From: Pelodera strongyloides
Lineage: Eukaryota; Nematoda; Chromadorea; Rhabditida; Rhabditidae
Assembly (NCBI GenBank): GCA_036852015.1
Contig: JAANDG010000141.1
Coordinates: 62,001-126,000 of the forward strand
Direction of reading: 5' to 3'
DNA: 64,000 nucleotides
Made by a program: the position numbers and the translations under genes. How positions within the stretch are numbered: position 1 is the first letter of the stretch; each line of letters begins with the position of its first letter. The notes beneath the pieces are model-generated. The model was not told the DNA's origin. It ran no database searches and was given only the letters and a program-made list of their open reading frames with translations. Of this stretch, positions 25,901-37,654 are shown in pieces.

Positions 25901-27045
25901 ATGATTCATTCACTGACAAATGTTCTACATATGTCAGGAACGCCACTAGGTATTCACTGGGAATAGACATCAAAGGCTTCCGAATTCTATGAAAAGCACC
26001 ACGACCCTGAATAGAAGTCACCCGACATGAAAAGAGAAACAAAATTATGCAAGCTGTCTTCACCGTTTTAAGATTAAGCGTCACCTGATGTTGGAAAGGG
26101 AAATCCTCATTTGATATCTTAAGTTGTTTTGGAGTGGGTGTTTTTAATGTCATCTGTTTATAAACTAGGCTTGAGGTCAAGTGCCCGTTCTTCGTAACAT
26201 ATGTATATAAGTTTGTTCTGCTTGAACCCACACTAGCTAATTAGTGGGTAGATTCTTCGAAATAACACGTTAGGTTAATTCACAATTCCCAAATGTGCCA
26301 TTATAGTTTGAACGAGTGAAATCCCGCGAATTAGCCGCCATAAAAGTCAACAGTTTCCCCTTGCTAGAAAATTCTTTAGTGCTACTTATTTAAAGTGATC
26401 GCCTAATATTTACTACTCATATTGTGCTGTGACTGTGAAATAGAACAATCGGCCTAATTTCGTAAGCAACTAGAAAGAAACTTCAGGTAGCGAAATCGCA
26501 TCTAGAAGTGTCCTGCGACGCCTAGAATTGTTCTAAAATACCGAGCATCTATAGCTCTTGCACGTTTGCATATTCCGAAATTCTGCTGCTGGCTGGCGCC
26601 AGTTATTTGTGTTTCTTTCATAGTCATTAATAGTCGATGCTGACGTAGTGGGAAATGGAATGCCATCAGAATATATAAGTAGTAACATCAGCATGCGTAA
26701 CACACAAACATATCAAAAACTCACAGGTTTGGCCGTAAATAAGCTAAGCCATTACCAACACTTACATATGATTGAAACGATAAATAGGCTTTACGCCTCC
26801 TAGGGCCCTTTTGAACCCTATTTTCCACTGTTCTAATCGTCAGCTGTGAAATGTTGCTTGACAATGAGCGTCTTTGCTTCCTACATTCACTATACGAGTA
26901 TTCGTTAAATCGTGAATAACCAGCGTCCGTTCTGAAAAGTATGATTTACCGTTGTGTGTCTGTGTTTTGCGTGGAGAGTCGGGGGCCATAGTCTCCGAGC
27001 CTTAACCTCTCCAGCACGGATTGGTTTGGTGCCACATTCGAATCA
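19986..27045 (-). CDS. olrn-1: Two-Raw-repeat membrane protein, probable OLRN-1 (5' end missing)
   Basis: Exons: 27045-26950, 23389-23263, 23041-22925, 22348-22234, 22127-22033, 21911-21735, 21556-about 21347, 21242-21063, 20969-20854, 20732-20558, 20448-20327 and 20115-19986 (stop TAG). Junctions agree in phase; about 553 residues are visible. Two homologous alpha/beta modules flank one membrane helix. Module 1 starts YDVFLGGSCGNT, then VWRRQLVIPFLKKK, and ends in LEIAYFAARKAPKLVVVFLG. Module 2 starts LGTHVFLGCSS and ends in IAYLLGHADWNVTLCVS. Each is followed by a charged helix and a short DEAL/IEEAL segment. The helix between them is APTIPLYLIIVPLIVLNVLL. This matches my knowledge of the Drosophila Raw / C. 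elegans OLRN-1 architecture (two Raw repeats plus a transmembrane segment; OLRN-1 sets AWC neuron asymmetry). The modules resemble nucleoside 2-deoxyribosyltransferase-like folds; activity is unknown. The start exon lies above 27045. Confidence 0.62.
22474..22520. repeat. GA-rich simple repeat in an olrn-1-like gene intron
   Basis: Imperfect (GA)n with AAAG interruptions inside the intron 22349-22924. Overlapping ORFs here are low-complexity artefacts. Confidence 0.85.
23390..26949 (-). other. Long intron of the olrn-1-like gene
   Basis: A 3.56-kb interval between the exon 27045-26950 (donor GTAAATC, ending two bases into a codon) and the exon 23389-23263 (acceptor GTTGCAG, needing one base). 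The phases fit. It contains no gene I can support: ORFs at 24863-25171 and 25887-26231 lack motifs. It may hold enhancers or alternative first exons. Confidence 0.5.
24697..24750. repeat. Two-copy tandem repeat
   Basis: The unit CTGAGATACCGTA(A)TTACGACTAA occurs twice, about 29 bp apart, within the 3.5-kb intron 23390-26949. No coding role. Confidence 0.6.
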
Positions 27046-27308
27046 CTGAAAATAGGAGAAATGTTAGAAAAGAACCAAACTAGCAAAACCAAAAAGGGCG
27101 AACAGCATCAGTAACAATATCACAATAAACTACCCCACATAGTACAGGCTATTTTTGGGGGTCCTCAACCTTTTATAGGATGCGTAGAAAACATCTCTGA
27201 TGATGACTCCCTAATACGCATGGATAATGATGCGAAAGGCGGATAAGGCAGAAAAATCTGGATTACAAGTTGACATCATAAGTGGAAAATAAACCCAAAT
27301 AGGAAGTG

Positions 27309-27372
27309 TAGAGAGAGAGAGATAGGAAGAGAGAGGTAGGAAGAGAAATAGAGAGAAAGGAATAGAGAGAAT
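27309..27372. repeat. GA-rich simple repeat
   Basis: Imperfect GAGAGA/GATAGGAAGAGA tract. Confidence 0.8.
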
Positions 27373-30300
27373 GTTGTATAATTGGAAGCAATTGGACCAT
27401 TTATAATAATAATAATAATGTATTACATCATAAAGATGCGCACAAAAACATACATAATTAAAATAACAAATACAATTAAGATATCGAGACGAAAATCATT
27501 GAAATGTGTACAAGTATGCGGAAATCTAGGGCAAGGGTAATTAGCCGAGCACTGTAACCCCGGTAGCTGGACCTTTATCTCCGTGTTACTTATACGTGCA
27601 ATTGTGCTTAGCTACATGGAGTTCACTAATTTCTGTGGACAGCGCTAATTCGGTTATGTATAAAAGCGGAAGTATAGAGAACACAAAGGTCGCTTTGAAG
27701 ACACGTATTCCCTTTTAAACGTCTAATAGTTGCACAGGAATTTTATTGGATCTTAATAACAATGCTCTACACATCTGCTACGAACACATGAACTTTGCTT
27801 TAATATTCATCATCCGGGTTTCACATCTTGTTTGTTGTTCAATGTACAAAGAATTTAAGTGACTATCATAAAGACGTGAAAATATGCGTTCAATTTTAAG
27901 TTCACCCATCTCATTGTTATGTTAGTGTACTGCAAGCAGCAGAATGGTGCATTATGTACGAAAAAGTATGTGAGCCAGCGGACTTGTGACAGTTAACCGA
28001 TTTAAATGAACCGTCAATATTGGATCAACAACAAAGTGACGTGAACGTGATGAGAAATATTCCAGAAAATGAGAAAGTCTCCACTTCTTTGTTATTGGCA
28101 GAGTATCCTTTTAAGAAGAATACCGTAATCTGGAAGTGAATAGAACAGACATGCATCCGCTTCACAAATACTGTAGATACACCAATACAAAGAAACTTCG
28201 AGAAGTGACATCATTTGTATGTGTAACCAATGGCAACTAGTAGTGACAACATATGACGTATAGTCGGGTTTATGGGTTGGATGAGAGGAAAAAGTGGGAG
28301 TAATATGCGACGAACGAGCTGAGATGACATACGAAATGGTACTCTAACACGGTATACGATAACAGTGGGCGGAGTTTGGATCGTTTTTTACTCACATATG
28401 TATTCTGTATGTCTAGCTGGGAGGTGTGGAGTGAAACGTACCTTCCGTCCAAATGATTGGTTAAACATCTTTAAATATGTTTTATTTTAGCAAACACATC
28501 ACACTTAGGTAACATGATGGGCTGATTATGAGCGTGAATTCATCTTACAAGGTTTTAAGCGAGTTGTTAATAACGCTCAGTGAAATAACCTTCGAATTTC
28601 TACAGTTGAAGCAGAATCACAGTGTTGTCATGTCCGTGAGTGTTACAATCTGGGTGCTAAGTGGAAAAAAAGAACTCCTTACGATGAGTTGAATATACGC
28701 CAACCCGATGTAAGTGAGAAGAGGTGGTGTGCTTGCATTATATGTATTTTGTGTTTACAAGTCGCAGAGGATGTGTGACACCTGTCTGGTTAATAGGAAA
28801 CGCCTTTTAAAGAGAGTTCGGCACTCTGAATATGTGAAAAAACCCATACGCCTACGTCCCACACATCCTTTGAAAATGTCATTGTCAGATCTTACTTTCA
28901 ACTGAAAAAAACGTGTCAGCGCATTGCAAATGTTTTCCTGTTTTCATTTACTTTGACGTGAAATAAACTGTGATGCAGTCGACCACAACAAGACTTTGAG
29001 ATGACATGACATTTAAGAATAAACGACACCAGCAAACTAAGCGACTAATCAGGCGGAGTTTTGCCGGAGGGAGAGGTTTGATTTTTGCAAGTGTCAATTT
29101 TTCAATCAAAGCACGTGACGTCAGCGCGACCTATAGTTTCTTAATTACTCGACAATCGAACTTGATTATTGCCCTAACCTAACAGTAAGTTCTCAAAGGG
29201 TAGAAGAAAATAAACAGAACTTTGGAATACGTGTTCTCCGCGGACATAGTCATTAGAATCAATGCTTAAACCGTATGTGCACAATATTTTATCCCTGCCT
29301 GCTTATCCCAATAAGAGTTTAAATAAAAACATAATCGGACAGTTTTAATTATGTTCTGTGCCGCCACTTTTTATTGAGCAAATCACGTGAATTTATCAAC
29401 ATTAGGACATTTAAGTGAGGGGGTTTTACTGCGACTTTCATACACATTAAAATTAAAAGTGATGTGATTTGCGCAGAAACAAACAAGGCGATAACATAAA
29501 GATAAGAATAGAGATGATGTTATGTTGAGCCCAGACAAACAGAGACGCACGCTTTGAAGAACAGTTAGAACGGCAACCATTATTTATACTTACGATTTAA
29601 ACATTAAGCTATAGTGCATCTCCTATTAAGAGTGACGATCATCTGTTTACACTGCATCGTGTTGCCAGGAGTTTCTCTTTTTGATGCACATTTGCTATGC
29701 GAGGCAATTTGGTTTCGCCGAAGACGTGCTAGGAATTATGCCCGAATTTCAGCCAAACTATTAAATTTAGCAAGATACGGAAATAGGAGGAAACGAAACA
29801 GATAACAAATACAAGATAGAACAGCATTAAGTAAAGTCTGACAAAGGGGACACATATTCTTCCCCGCTTAGTCGACGAAAGTTCAGTGAAGCTTGACAAG
29901 TACCGAAGGAATGCAACTAGTGAAGATGTCACGTTTTGAAAGAATTTTATTGGTACTTATTATATCGGTTATCAGTTCCAATGTGAATTATTCAAAAGTT
30001 AAATGTCTCTGGTTGCATTTCGATGGCATGAATATGTAAAAGAAGACACGTGTAAGGTTAATGTGGCAACCGGTATTAAAGTTAACCACAATGAGGGGTC
30101 GGGGACCGCATAGAAAAGTTTGGTTTTGGGAGGGAAAAGCTTGAAGAAAGAGGCACGCTGCTGAACTGACGTCATAATCTGTGTCGAATCGATGCAGAGG
30201 GTGGAGAAGGACAGAGGGTTTCAGGAGGGAGTACTGATTCCAGACGAGAAACAGAGAGAGAGAGAGGTAGAGAGAGTCCTGGAGTTTGAGAGGAGAGTGA

Positions 30301-32709
30301 TTGCAATGAAAGGTCCCTGGTCGCTTCAGGTAACTCGGAGAACATTAGAAGAACTGGGACTACGGCCAGCTTCTGTTTCAAAATCCAAGAATCTACTAGT
30401 GATTTCGGAACTAATAAGTGACATTGTGTGTGTCATGACGTGTAGACACTCTATGCTTCACTTTCCCACGCTTTCGTCAGGTATCCAGGGAAACGAGCTC
30501 TAATCCGAGAGACAGATCTGATGATGCGATATACAAATTATTGCATAATTCACAAGTGCCTAGACTATGAAGAGATGAAAAGATTAAGGTCGCGGGAGAC
30601 TCAACAAGGGGCCAAACTCTCCACTTTCCTTCCCAGCTATCCCATTCTCTTCACATACCCTCCACTCTTTCCTACTTTCTATCCTGGACATCCATTACGC
30701 AACAAGAATATTATGTGACTGCCGGCATCGCATTAAAGAGCTCTCAGGAAACACATTTACCGTAGTAGAGTACCCAGTGCCATATCAGCCATATGGCCCT
30801 GTTTTTATGATGCACCCGAAGATATGAGATAGTTAGCCAACACAGGTGGTCATACGAGTTCTAGAAGCAAGCAAACCAAATGACGCCACATTCAGATGTA
30901 GCAACTACTATGTTTCTCCGATGCCCATTAAAGTCGACATGTTCAACTTGTGTCCCCCGTTCCCAAGAATTGGGCTTACATTCCAATTCTATCCATTAGT
31001 TTACATTTGTTGATGGGGGGGGGGAGGTGCCAAGTTTTTTCTTTGAATGTAGGGCCCATGTTGTGAATGGAGGGAGCCGGGGGCATATTGGGCAGAAAGA
31101 AAGAGAAAGATCGTGACGAAACATGACGTCGTTTTCACTAAGGGCACAACTATGTGAGGGACGGAGAATTCAGACTGCACTAGGTCAGAGTGCTAGTGAA
31201 AGCAGAGCCCGTGAACGACCGCATACATCAGTGTAACTTTTTGCTTAACATTAGGGACTGAGTAGCTACTTACGAGCGTAATGTACGGGCTTTGTTCTAC
31301 CGAAACCTACACATAACAGCCGAGCTGGCATGGGATTGGTTGGCAAATAGAATCAAAACTTTAACAAATGAATGAAAATAAATTATTTCTTGTCTAAATT
31401 TGTTGCCGGCGAATTTTTAGTCTTTTTTTCGAATGTGCCCTTTTGCCGTGGAAATCTGCAATTTGTGCACTGTGGGAAGTTGTTTTCATATGCTAATGCG
31501 ATCTCAATATTTCATCACTGAACACGCTAAAAACAGTCGCATCGGCCAAGAAAACACATGATGTCACTTTAAGCTTCCGTTTCCCACGATACTATAGAAA
31601 CTTGACCGCATATAGACACAAGAGGAAAGGACAATGATGTTTATTTATAATTCATGGTTGCTCTATTTAGAATTGAGTTATTCGGTTTTGAGTTTCCAAG
31701 TCTGTCTATATTCAGAGATATGATGTCCAAACAACAGTCTTAAAAAGGCGAACCATCCAAATGAAACGTCGAACTCTGTCCCAATCTAACAGATTATTTG
31801 TATTGCATAATTGCGCTCGTAATATGAGATACTGAAAACTCTCCTTACATAAAAGTCCACGTCATGTTGTGTGCGTCTCAACATAGAAGAGGTTGTATGC
31901 GCTTAGAAAGAGCCTCGACATATGTATGATCCGGGGGATATAAATACTTGTGTTCAGATTAATTGATGTGGTTTAAAAAGAGGTTGTGCCGAGTTGTTGG
32001 TTATTCTAGTGCAGCGTTAGAGCAACATGTGGACCATAGATTAGTGCATTGAAAAATATCAGACTACGGTGTACTCCGTTTTTGAGTCTTGGATGTTTTT
32101 CTTTCGCGATTTCTAAAGAGACAGAGAGGAGCCATTTAGTGAGGGACTGTCTATCACGAGGAAAGAAGAAGAAGAGCCGATCCGAAATACAAACAGATAT
32201 TCCCCATCAGATCAGACCTTCTAAGCCGAAACTGTGCCAAACAGTCTCATCTTTTCAGGGTAGTACTGTATTGAAAGGTCGTAGAGCAACATCAGATACA
32301 CTATATTCTGTCCACATTAGGGAATTACACAATACAAATTGGGCAATTTGAATTGTCAATAAACTGATTACAAAATTCAATACTCATCGTAATAAATGCA
32401 GAAACTGTGGCCAATGTAAGCAGTTGAACGGGTAACACGAAAATTGGAAAAATAAGTTCATTATATATAATCGGCTCACCTTATAATTTGCTGATAAACG
32501 GCAGTGATTGATGCAGCAAGCTCCATACGATAAACACTCCAATAAGTGTTAACCGTTGCTTTAGAATGTATGCATTCGAAAAAAACCTGCAAATTGATCA
32601 CAGTCAATGAACAAGTCAATGAAATCGGCCCTCAAAATATTCACAGAGTGCTTTCAGCAACTGCGAATAATAACTCAATTAATAGAACACAAAAAAAAAC
32701 AGGATAGAA

Positions 32710-32745
32710 TGGAGATCAACATCACGATTATGATGTTGATCTCCA
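32710..32745. repeat. Perfect 15-bp inverted repeat with 6-nt loop
   Basis: Arms TGGAGATCAACATCA (32710-32724) and TGATGTTGATCTCCA (32731-32745) are exact reverse complements around CGATTA. A transcript would form a tight hairpin. The stem is too short for a normal miRNA precursor. Confidence 0.7.
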
Positions 32746-33458
32746 CATTGGTGAATTTATCTAGAAGAATAATAAAAAAGAAAAAGATAAGCAAGAGCTG
32801 ACGTTAACCATATATAGGACTGGATACAAGTTTGCAACCGAACAATTAATGGCGGATTTGCGAAAATGATAATGATGCGAGAGTTCCGCATCACTTTTTG
32901 CTCCGCAGATGCGAACACAAAAAATGCGCGCAATTTCTCTCTTTTTTTTCCCAAAGACTATAAAATGATCACGTGAAAGAAGAAAAAAATGTCATGTATA
33001 CAAACGGATTAAGCATAAATCACAGTGCAATTTTCATTGAATCCGTGCTACTTACAGCTAAGCCGTGAGTAAACTATGATGTTGTTTCGGTGTTCAACAA
33101 TCAAAGCAACTATTTGATACATTTTTTTAGATATACTGAATGGGTTAAAAGGAGTGAAACCTTACGTGATGCGGAACAAACCAAGATAATAATGATCTGA
33201 ATATAGGATGCAAATTTAGAAAGCATTTGCTCGTGCATATAAAGCATACTGTAACTCAATGAGCAATAAATGCCTTCATGCCTGTAAATGGAAATAGGGG
33301 ACCTAAGTTCAAAGCCGAATACAGGCATTAACATCATTGTTTTTATAAGATAGGACACATCAATGCATTCAACTGTCAACTCAACGCAGCCATCATTTGT
33401 TATACATCACACTTTAAAAGGTTTCCGGTCGTATGTATTCCGAAATTAAAATTGAAGA

Positions 33459-33860
33459 ATACTACCCCACTAAAGTATGCTACCCAAATTTGAAATATGC
33501 TACCCACTTGTATGGGGGTAGCATTTTGTAGCGAAAAAAACTACTACCCCCACCACTGCACTCAACCTCTTTTGACTTTACTACCCTAGACAGTGGGATA
33601 GTAAATTGTAAAAATGGGGTAGCGTTCTTCCAGGAAGGGGCAGTATTATTCCAAAAAAGGGCAGTATATCAATTGGCGGGGTAGTGATCTCCCTAGGTAA
33701 TCTTTAATAAAACTACCCCATAAATGAAAAAATAAAACCTCCTTTTTAAAAATATTACCCCACCCATTGATTTTACTGCTTCAAAGGAAGAATTAAAAAG
33801 TAAATACTACCCCCACCAGTCGAACATCACAACACCACCATTAAATATCACTACCTTGGT
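33459..33860. repeat. Block of dispersed CTACCCC/GGGGTAG motifs
   Basis: At least ten copies of CTACCCC-like words or their reverse complement occur in about 400 bp, in both orientations and separated by AT-rich spacers. There is no regular period and no ORF. Confidence 0.6.
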
Positions 33861-34759
33861 GAAACTTGGTAAACTTATAGAGCGTGAACATCAATATAAA
33901 TAGCCTGAAAAGGTTGAGAGGAAAAGACGTTTCTAAGCAATTTCCATTGATATATCATGACATCTTTGATAGTCAGCCATGTACTAGCCCATTTCGGGGT
34001 GGAAATGATCGAATCAGCGCGCTCAGGAAATGATCAATCAGCAAGTGTTTTGGCAGCACAGATCAACTCATTAACAGACGACGATCAAAGGCGAGCCCTA
34101 GCAAGACCAGAAAGAGACAGCCGCGCTCATTAAAGCAGAACAACATTTTGGCGCACGCGCACTCAACCTTGATTTCTCGCTGACAGATCAAACCCGGAGA
34201 GAGAAGCTGGTCAAAGCGACCATGCACTATATATTATGAACTATGTATGTAGTTGATAGAACAATATGCGCGCATTTCGAAGGAACTAGACAGCTCTAAT
34301 ACAATGAGGACATGATGCCACGGGTTTGTCTTTCTTTACATGCATTGTTTGTTTCTCACGAGATGAAATACTTGTTTTCCAGTTTGCAATTTTGCACCAA
34401 AACAACGATTAATGCAAAGTGTGAACAAAGGAAAAAAACGCGCACTCGTTTGGTGACATTTCACAAAATGATACCGTACTTTTATAGGAATGTTTTTTTT
34501 TGATGACCAGACAATCTGGTAATTTGGAAGAAGGTGGAATTCAAATAAAGGATGAAATTCGTGTTGATGGATCTTTTGGGGCAGTGTTAATGTCGGTCGA
34601 AATGCCGGGGATCGATGGCTTTTCTGCAATGTTGCAACGAGGCAACAAGATGGCTATGATGTCATTTACTTCCTAAGACGCTATTCCTTGAAGAAAAGAG
34701 AAAACTAGAAATGCGGATAGATAGGAGGAATTGAAATGATCGGAGAGATAGCGAGAGAA

Positions 34760-34790
34760 TGAGAGAGAGAGAGAAAGAGAGAGAAAGGGT
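34760..34790. repeat. GA-rich simple repeat
   Basis: GAGAGAGAGAGAAAGAGAGAGAAAG-like tract in intergenic DNA. Confidence 0.8.
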
Positions 34791-36512
34791 GATGACTTTT
34801 GATGGTATCTGAACTACGGTAGGCTTGATCGAAATGACGGGAATTCGCCCCATAAAATTGTTTTAGTCCTGAATGATTTACGCATGCGATATTTCGTTAT
34901 CAGCAAATGGGGAGCGCAAACAATGTGAGTGACGTCATTTGATAAGCAATCATTGATAAAGACCCCCCGTCTTTAGATAGATTGTTTACTAAAGGTGAAA
35001 ATATTATGTGAGAACGGGTGCCCGAGCAAGTTTAAATGATTTGCTGCACAACTCCAATCAACCTTTGAAATTACACGAGAAAGAAAACTGTGCGGAAATG
35101 AATTTTGAAAAAATATACAGATGCACTTGGAAACTTTGACAATCGTTGCTGCAAAAAAACCACCTTGGTAAATTTATGAGCTCTTGTTGCGTAAAAGGTT
35201 TTTTTTATTTGTTTGGACGAACAAGTTGTTCAGGATATTGCACATTATTATTTTGCTGGTTTACATAACTGGGCAAAATAAACGTACCGGACGAAATTCA
35301 TTTATCCTGTTTATATTTGTTTTCCTCGCTAACCATCTCAATTTAGTGTCTGCGTCTTGTATAACGCTTAGTTACAAATAAAATAAATTGCAGTGCTACG
35401 GTAATTTCAGAGTTACAAGTGCTACGGTAACAAAAACAGTGTATTTAAATCAAAACACTCACTCCGCGGTCGCTTACTTTTGTGTCTGCAATATAGATGA
35501 TGAAATTACACTTTTCATCAAGTACCCATGGGTATTGACGACCGTATTAAAACACTAAAATAAAGCCCGTATTCTCGAAAGGATAACATCAATTATAAGC
35601 GTTTCCTTCCCCTAAATACTTGGAAAGCCTCACGTTATCTTCAACTAGAACACGTGATTTTCACTTTTTGCGTTATAAATAAACTATGTATGAATTATGA
35701 TATTGCAGTTTTATTCCAATTGTTAAGAAAAGGATATTGGGAACGGAGATTTGCAGCAGTTAGTAGATCGTAGAGCACTACGTAGCGGTTGAATGGCGGT
35801 GTCACCTTGATCAAAAGCAATCCTCAGCATTCAAAAGACCAATCACTGTAGTTAAATTATCAGTTTCCCCGGTTCTCATCTTTCCAGCTTATAGCGGGGT
35901 TATCTTGTGGGATTAATTATAAATAGAATTAGTGGCTGCTCGGAGTCCAAAAAGATCAAAAAGCAAAAAGTGATGAGATACGGTAATAGGGAAGCGAAAT
36001 AAATCAGAAAATGATGTCATTGTTACCATTGTGAACGGGATATTGTTCCGTTTAGTCGTTAAATATGGCCTGGGGGACTATGTATAACTTCTTAGCCACA
36101 CCCAAGTTGTATGGACAGCAGTTTAGATGTGTGCTATCTGACATTGATGGACATATGTACTAACGTTTGATTTCGGAGTGCTCGTGTGCTGTGTGCTTTG
36201 ATGTGGGACGGATATTTTTTATATTATGACTGAATTTTCCATACGTGTACACAACAAGCTACCATTCATTACAAGCTAGCTGTATGTTTTCCTAACATAT
36301 GCATGATCAGAACGAGAAACCAACCGGGCTACCTCCTATTATATAAAGTGGGACTGATCGCAGGTTTTAGCAGCGATTCTGTGCACTAAACTACAATACA
36401 GCCGTCTGGTAGAGTGGTGTTAGATACCGTGCAAGCATCACGAGTTCCATTCCCACTTCAGGCGGTCAAGTAAATACATATTATGAGTCATTGCATACTA
36501 TGATCGAAGAAA

Positions 36513-36546
36513 CGATTTCAGAATGAACTATCCGAACAGGTGAAAG
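36513..36546 (+). pseudogene. Relic copy of a channel-subunit exon
   Basis: GATTTCAG followed by codons for NELSEQ and then GTGAAAG resembles the start of exon 3 of the downstream channel gene (38014-38039), including the acceptor. Only this segment is duplicated; the neighbouring exons are not found. It looks like the remnant of a tandem duplication about 1.5 kb upstream, but the match is short and could be coincidence. Confidence 0.35.
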
Positions 36547-37654
36547 TTAGTAACACTGACGAGACGAATCGGCTTCTTGAACACATTGGCTTTAATTGAT
36601 ATAATCGGGTGCACTTTTTTTGTAACCAGAATCTGATTCCACGATGAGTCTCAAGCGAAGCTACGGTATTGAGACTCATTCACATAAATGGGATTTGATT
36701 AAATATTATGCTTTGTATTTCGAAGCATTCTTTGATTCCCTAGCTTATTGCCTTATGCAAGCCTCCAAACTTCGGAGAGGTGTTCAGTGCGATCTTCCCA
36801 CACGAATAATAACGGCCTTCTTGGTGGCTTGCATAGTAAACCAACTAAACACTCCCCCACGCACATATGAGTTTCTGAACGAAGGGTCAATTTTCAATCA
36901 ACTAATAGTACTTTGTTGATCCTCTTTTGTAAACGGGCTTTTGTTGAATCTTATTATTAACATAAAAAAACGAACAGTAACTTACAGAGTTGTCTTTTAG
37001 TAGTCTCAGCATACATGCGCTTTCGTAGATCGATGAATTTGAAAGATAGAACAATTTGACATGGTTTATCACCGAGCAGAATATTCATGAACAGTATTTG
37101 TGTGATACATGAACAGCGCTGTAACACTAGTTTGCCTTCACGGACGGATATAAAGCTTTTTCCTTTGTTCCCGAATAAAAATGGGAAGTTCATGTTGAGG
37201 ATACGGACTTTTCTTCTATTTTTGTTCTGCCAAATTCTCCCACATACACTGACGTGAGTAGTTGAACGGCTTTTGCCTATGACTTGTATTTCCTCGGGAA
37301 AAAAAACTGCTGACATCGAAAATATTTGCTCTTTATAAATTCGAACATATTAGTACACCGAAGTGTTCGCACAACACTCAAGAAATACATAAAGGTATAG
37401 CGCATAATATGAGTCGGTACAATTTCCTTATTTTCCGTTATTAGATGACTAATGGTTCCAAATTTAATTCCCACATTTTAATGATCTAAAAGATTGATCG
37501 TTTATCGTAAACGGAATGCACTTTCTCATACGTTTCTTTTTTGTTTTCTGACTAATTTGTTTTTGAATGCAACAACTAGGTATTCAGTTTAAACTCCTGT
37601 AAACCTCGTATATTCGTTTGATTATTCTGCCAATCGTTTTCAGCAACCGCTTAT
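36547..37654. other. Upstream region of the channel-subunit gene
   Basis: No supported gene. The plus ORF 36644-36919 (91 codons) and minus ORF 36957-37316 have no recognisable motifs. The acceptor CGTTTTCAG ending at 37643 lies 11 bases before the start codon and is the likely spliced-leader site. Confidence 0.4.

Larger units (their letters stand above)
27046..36512. other. Long repeat-rich region without a supportable gene
   Basis: About 9.5 kb. It should contain the first exon and promoter of the minus-strand olrn-1-like gene, but no exon in the right phase could be identified. GA tracts at 27309-27372, 30249-30276 and 34760-34790, an (AAT)n at about 27403-27420, a G run at 31014-31024 and the CTACCCC-rich block at 33459-33860 are visible. 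ORFs such as 30192-30503 (plus) and 32049-32351 (plus) are charged or low complexity and unrecognised. Confidence 0.45.
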
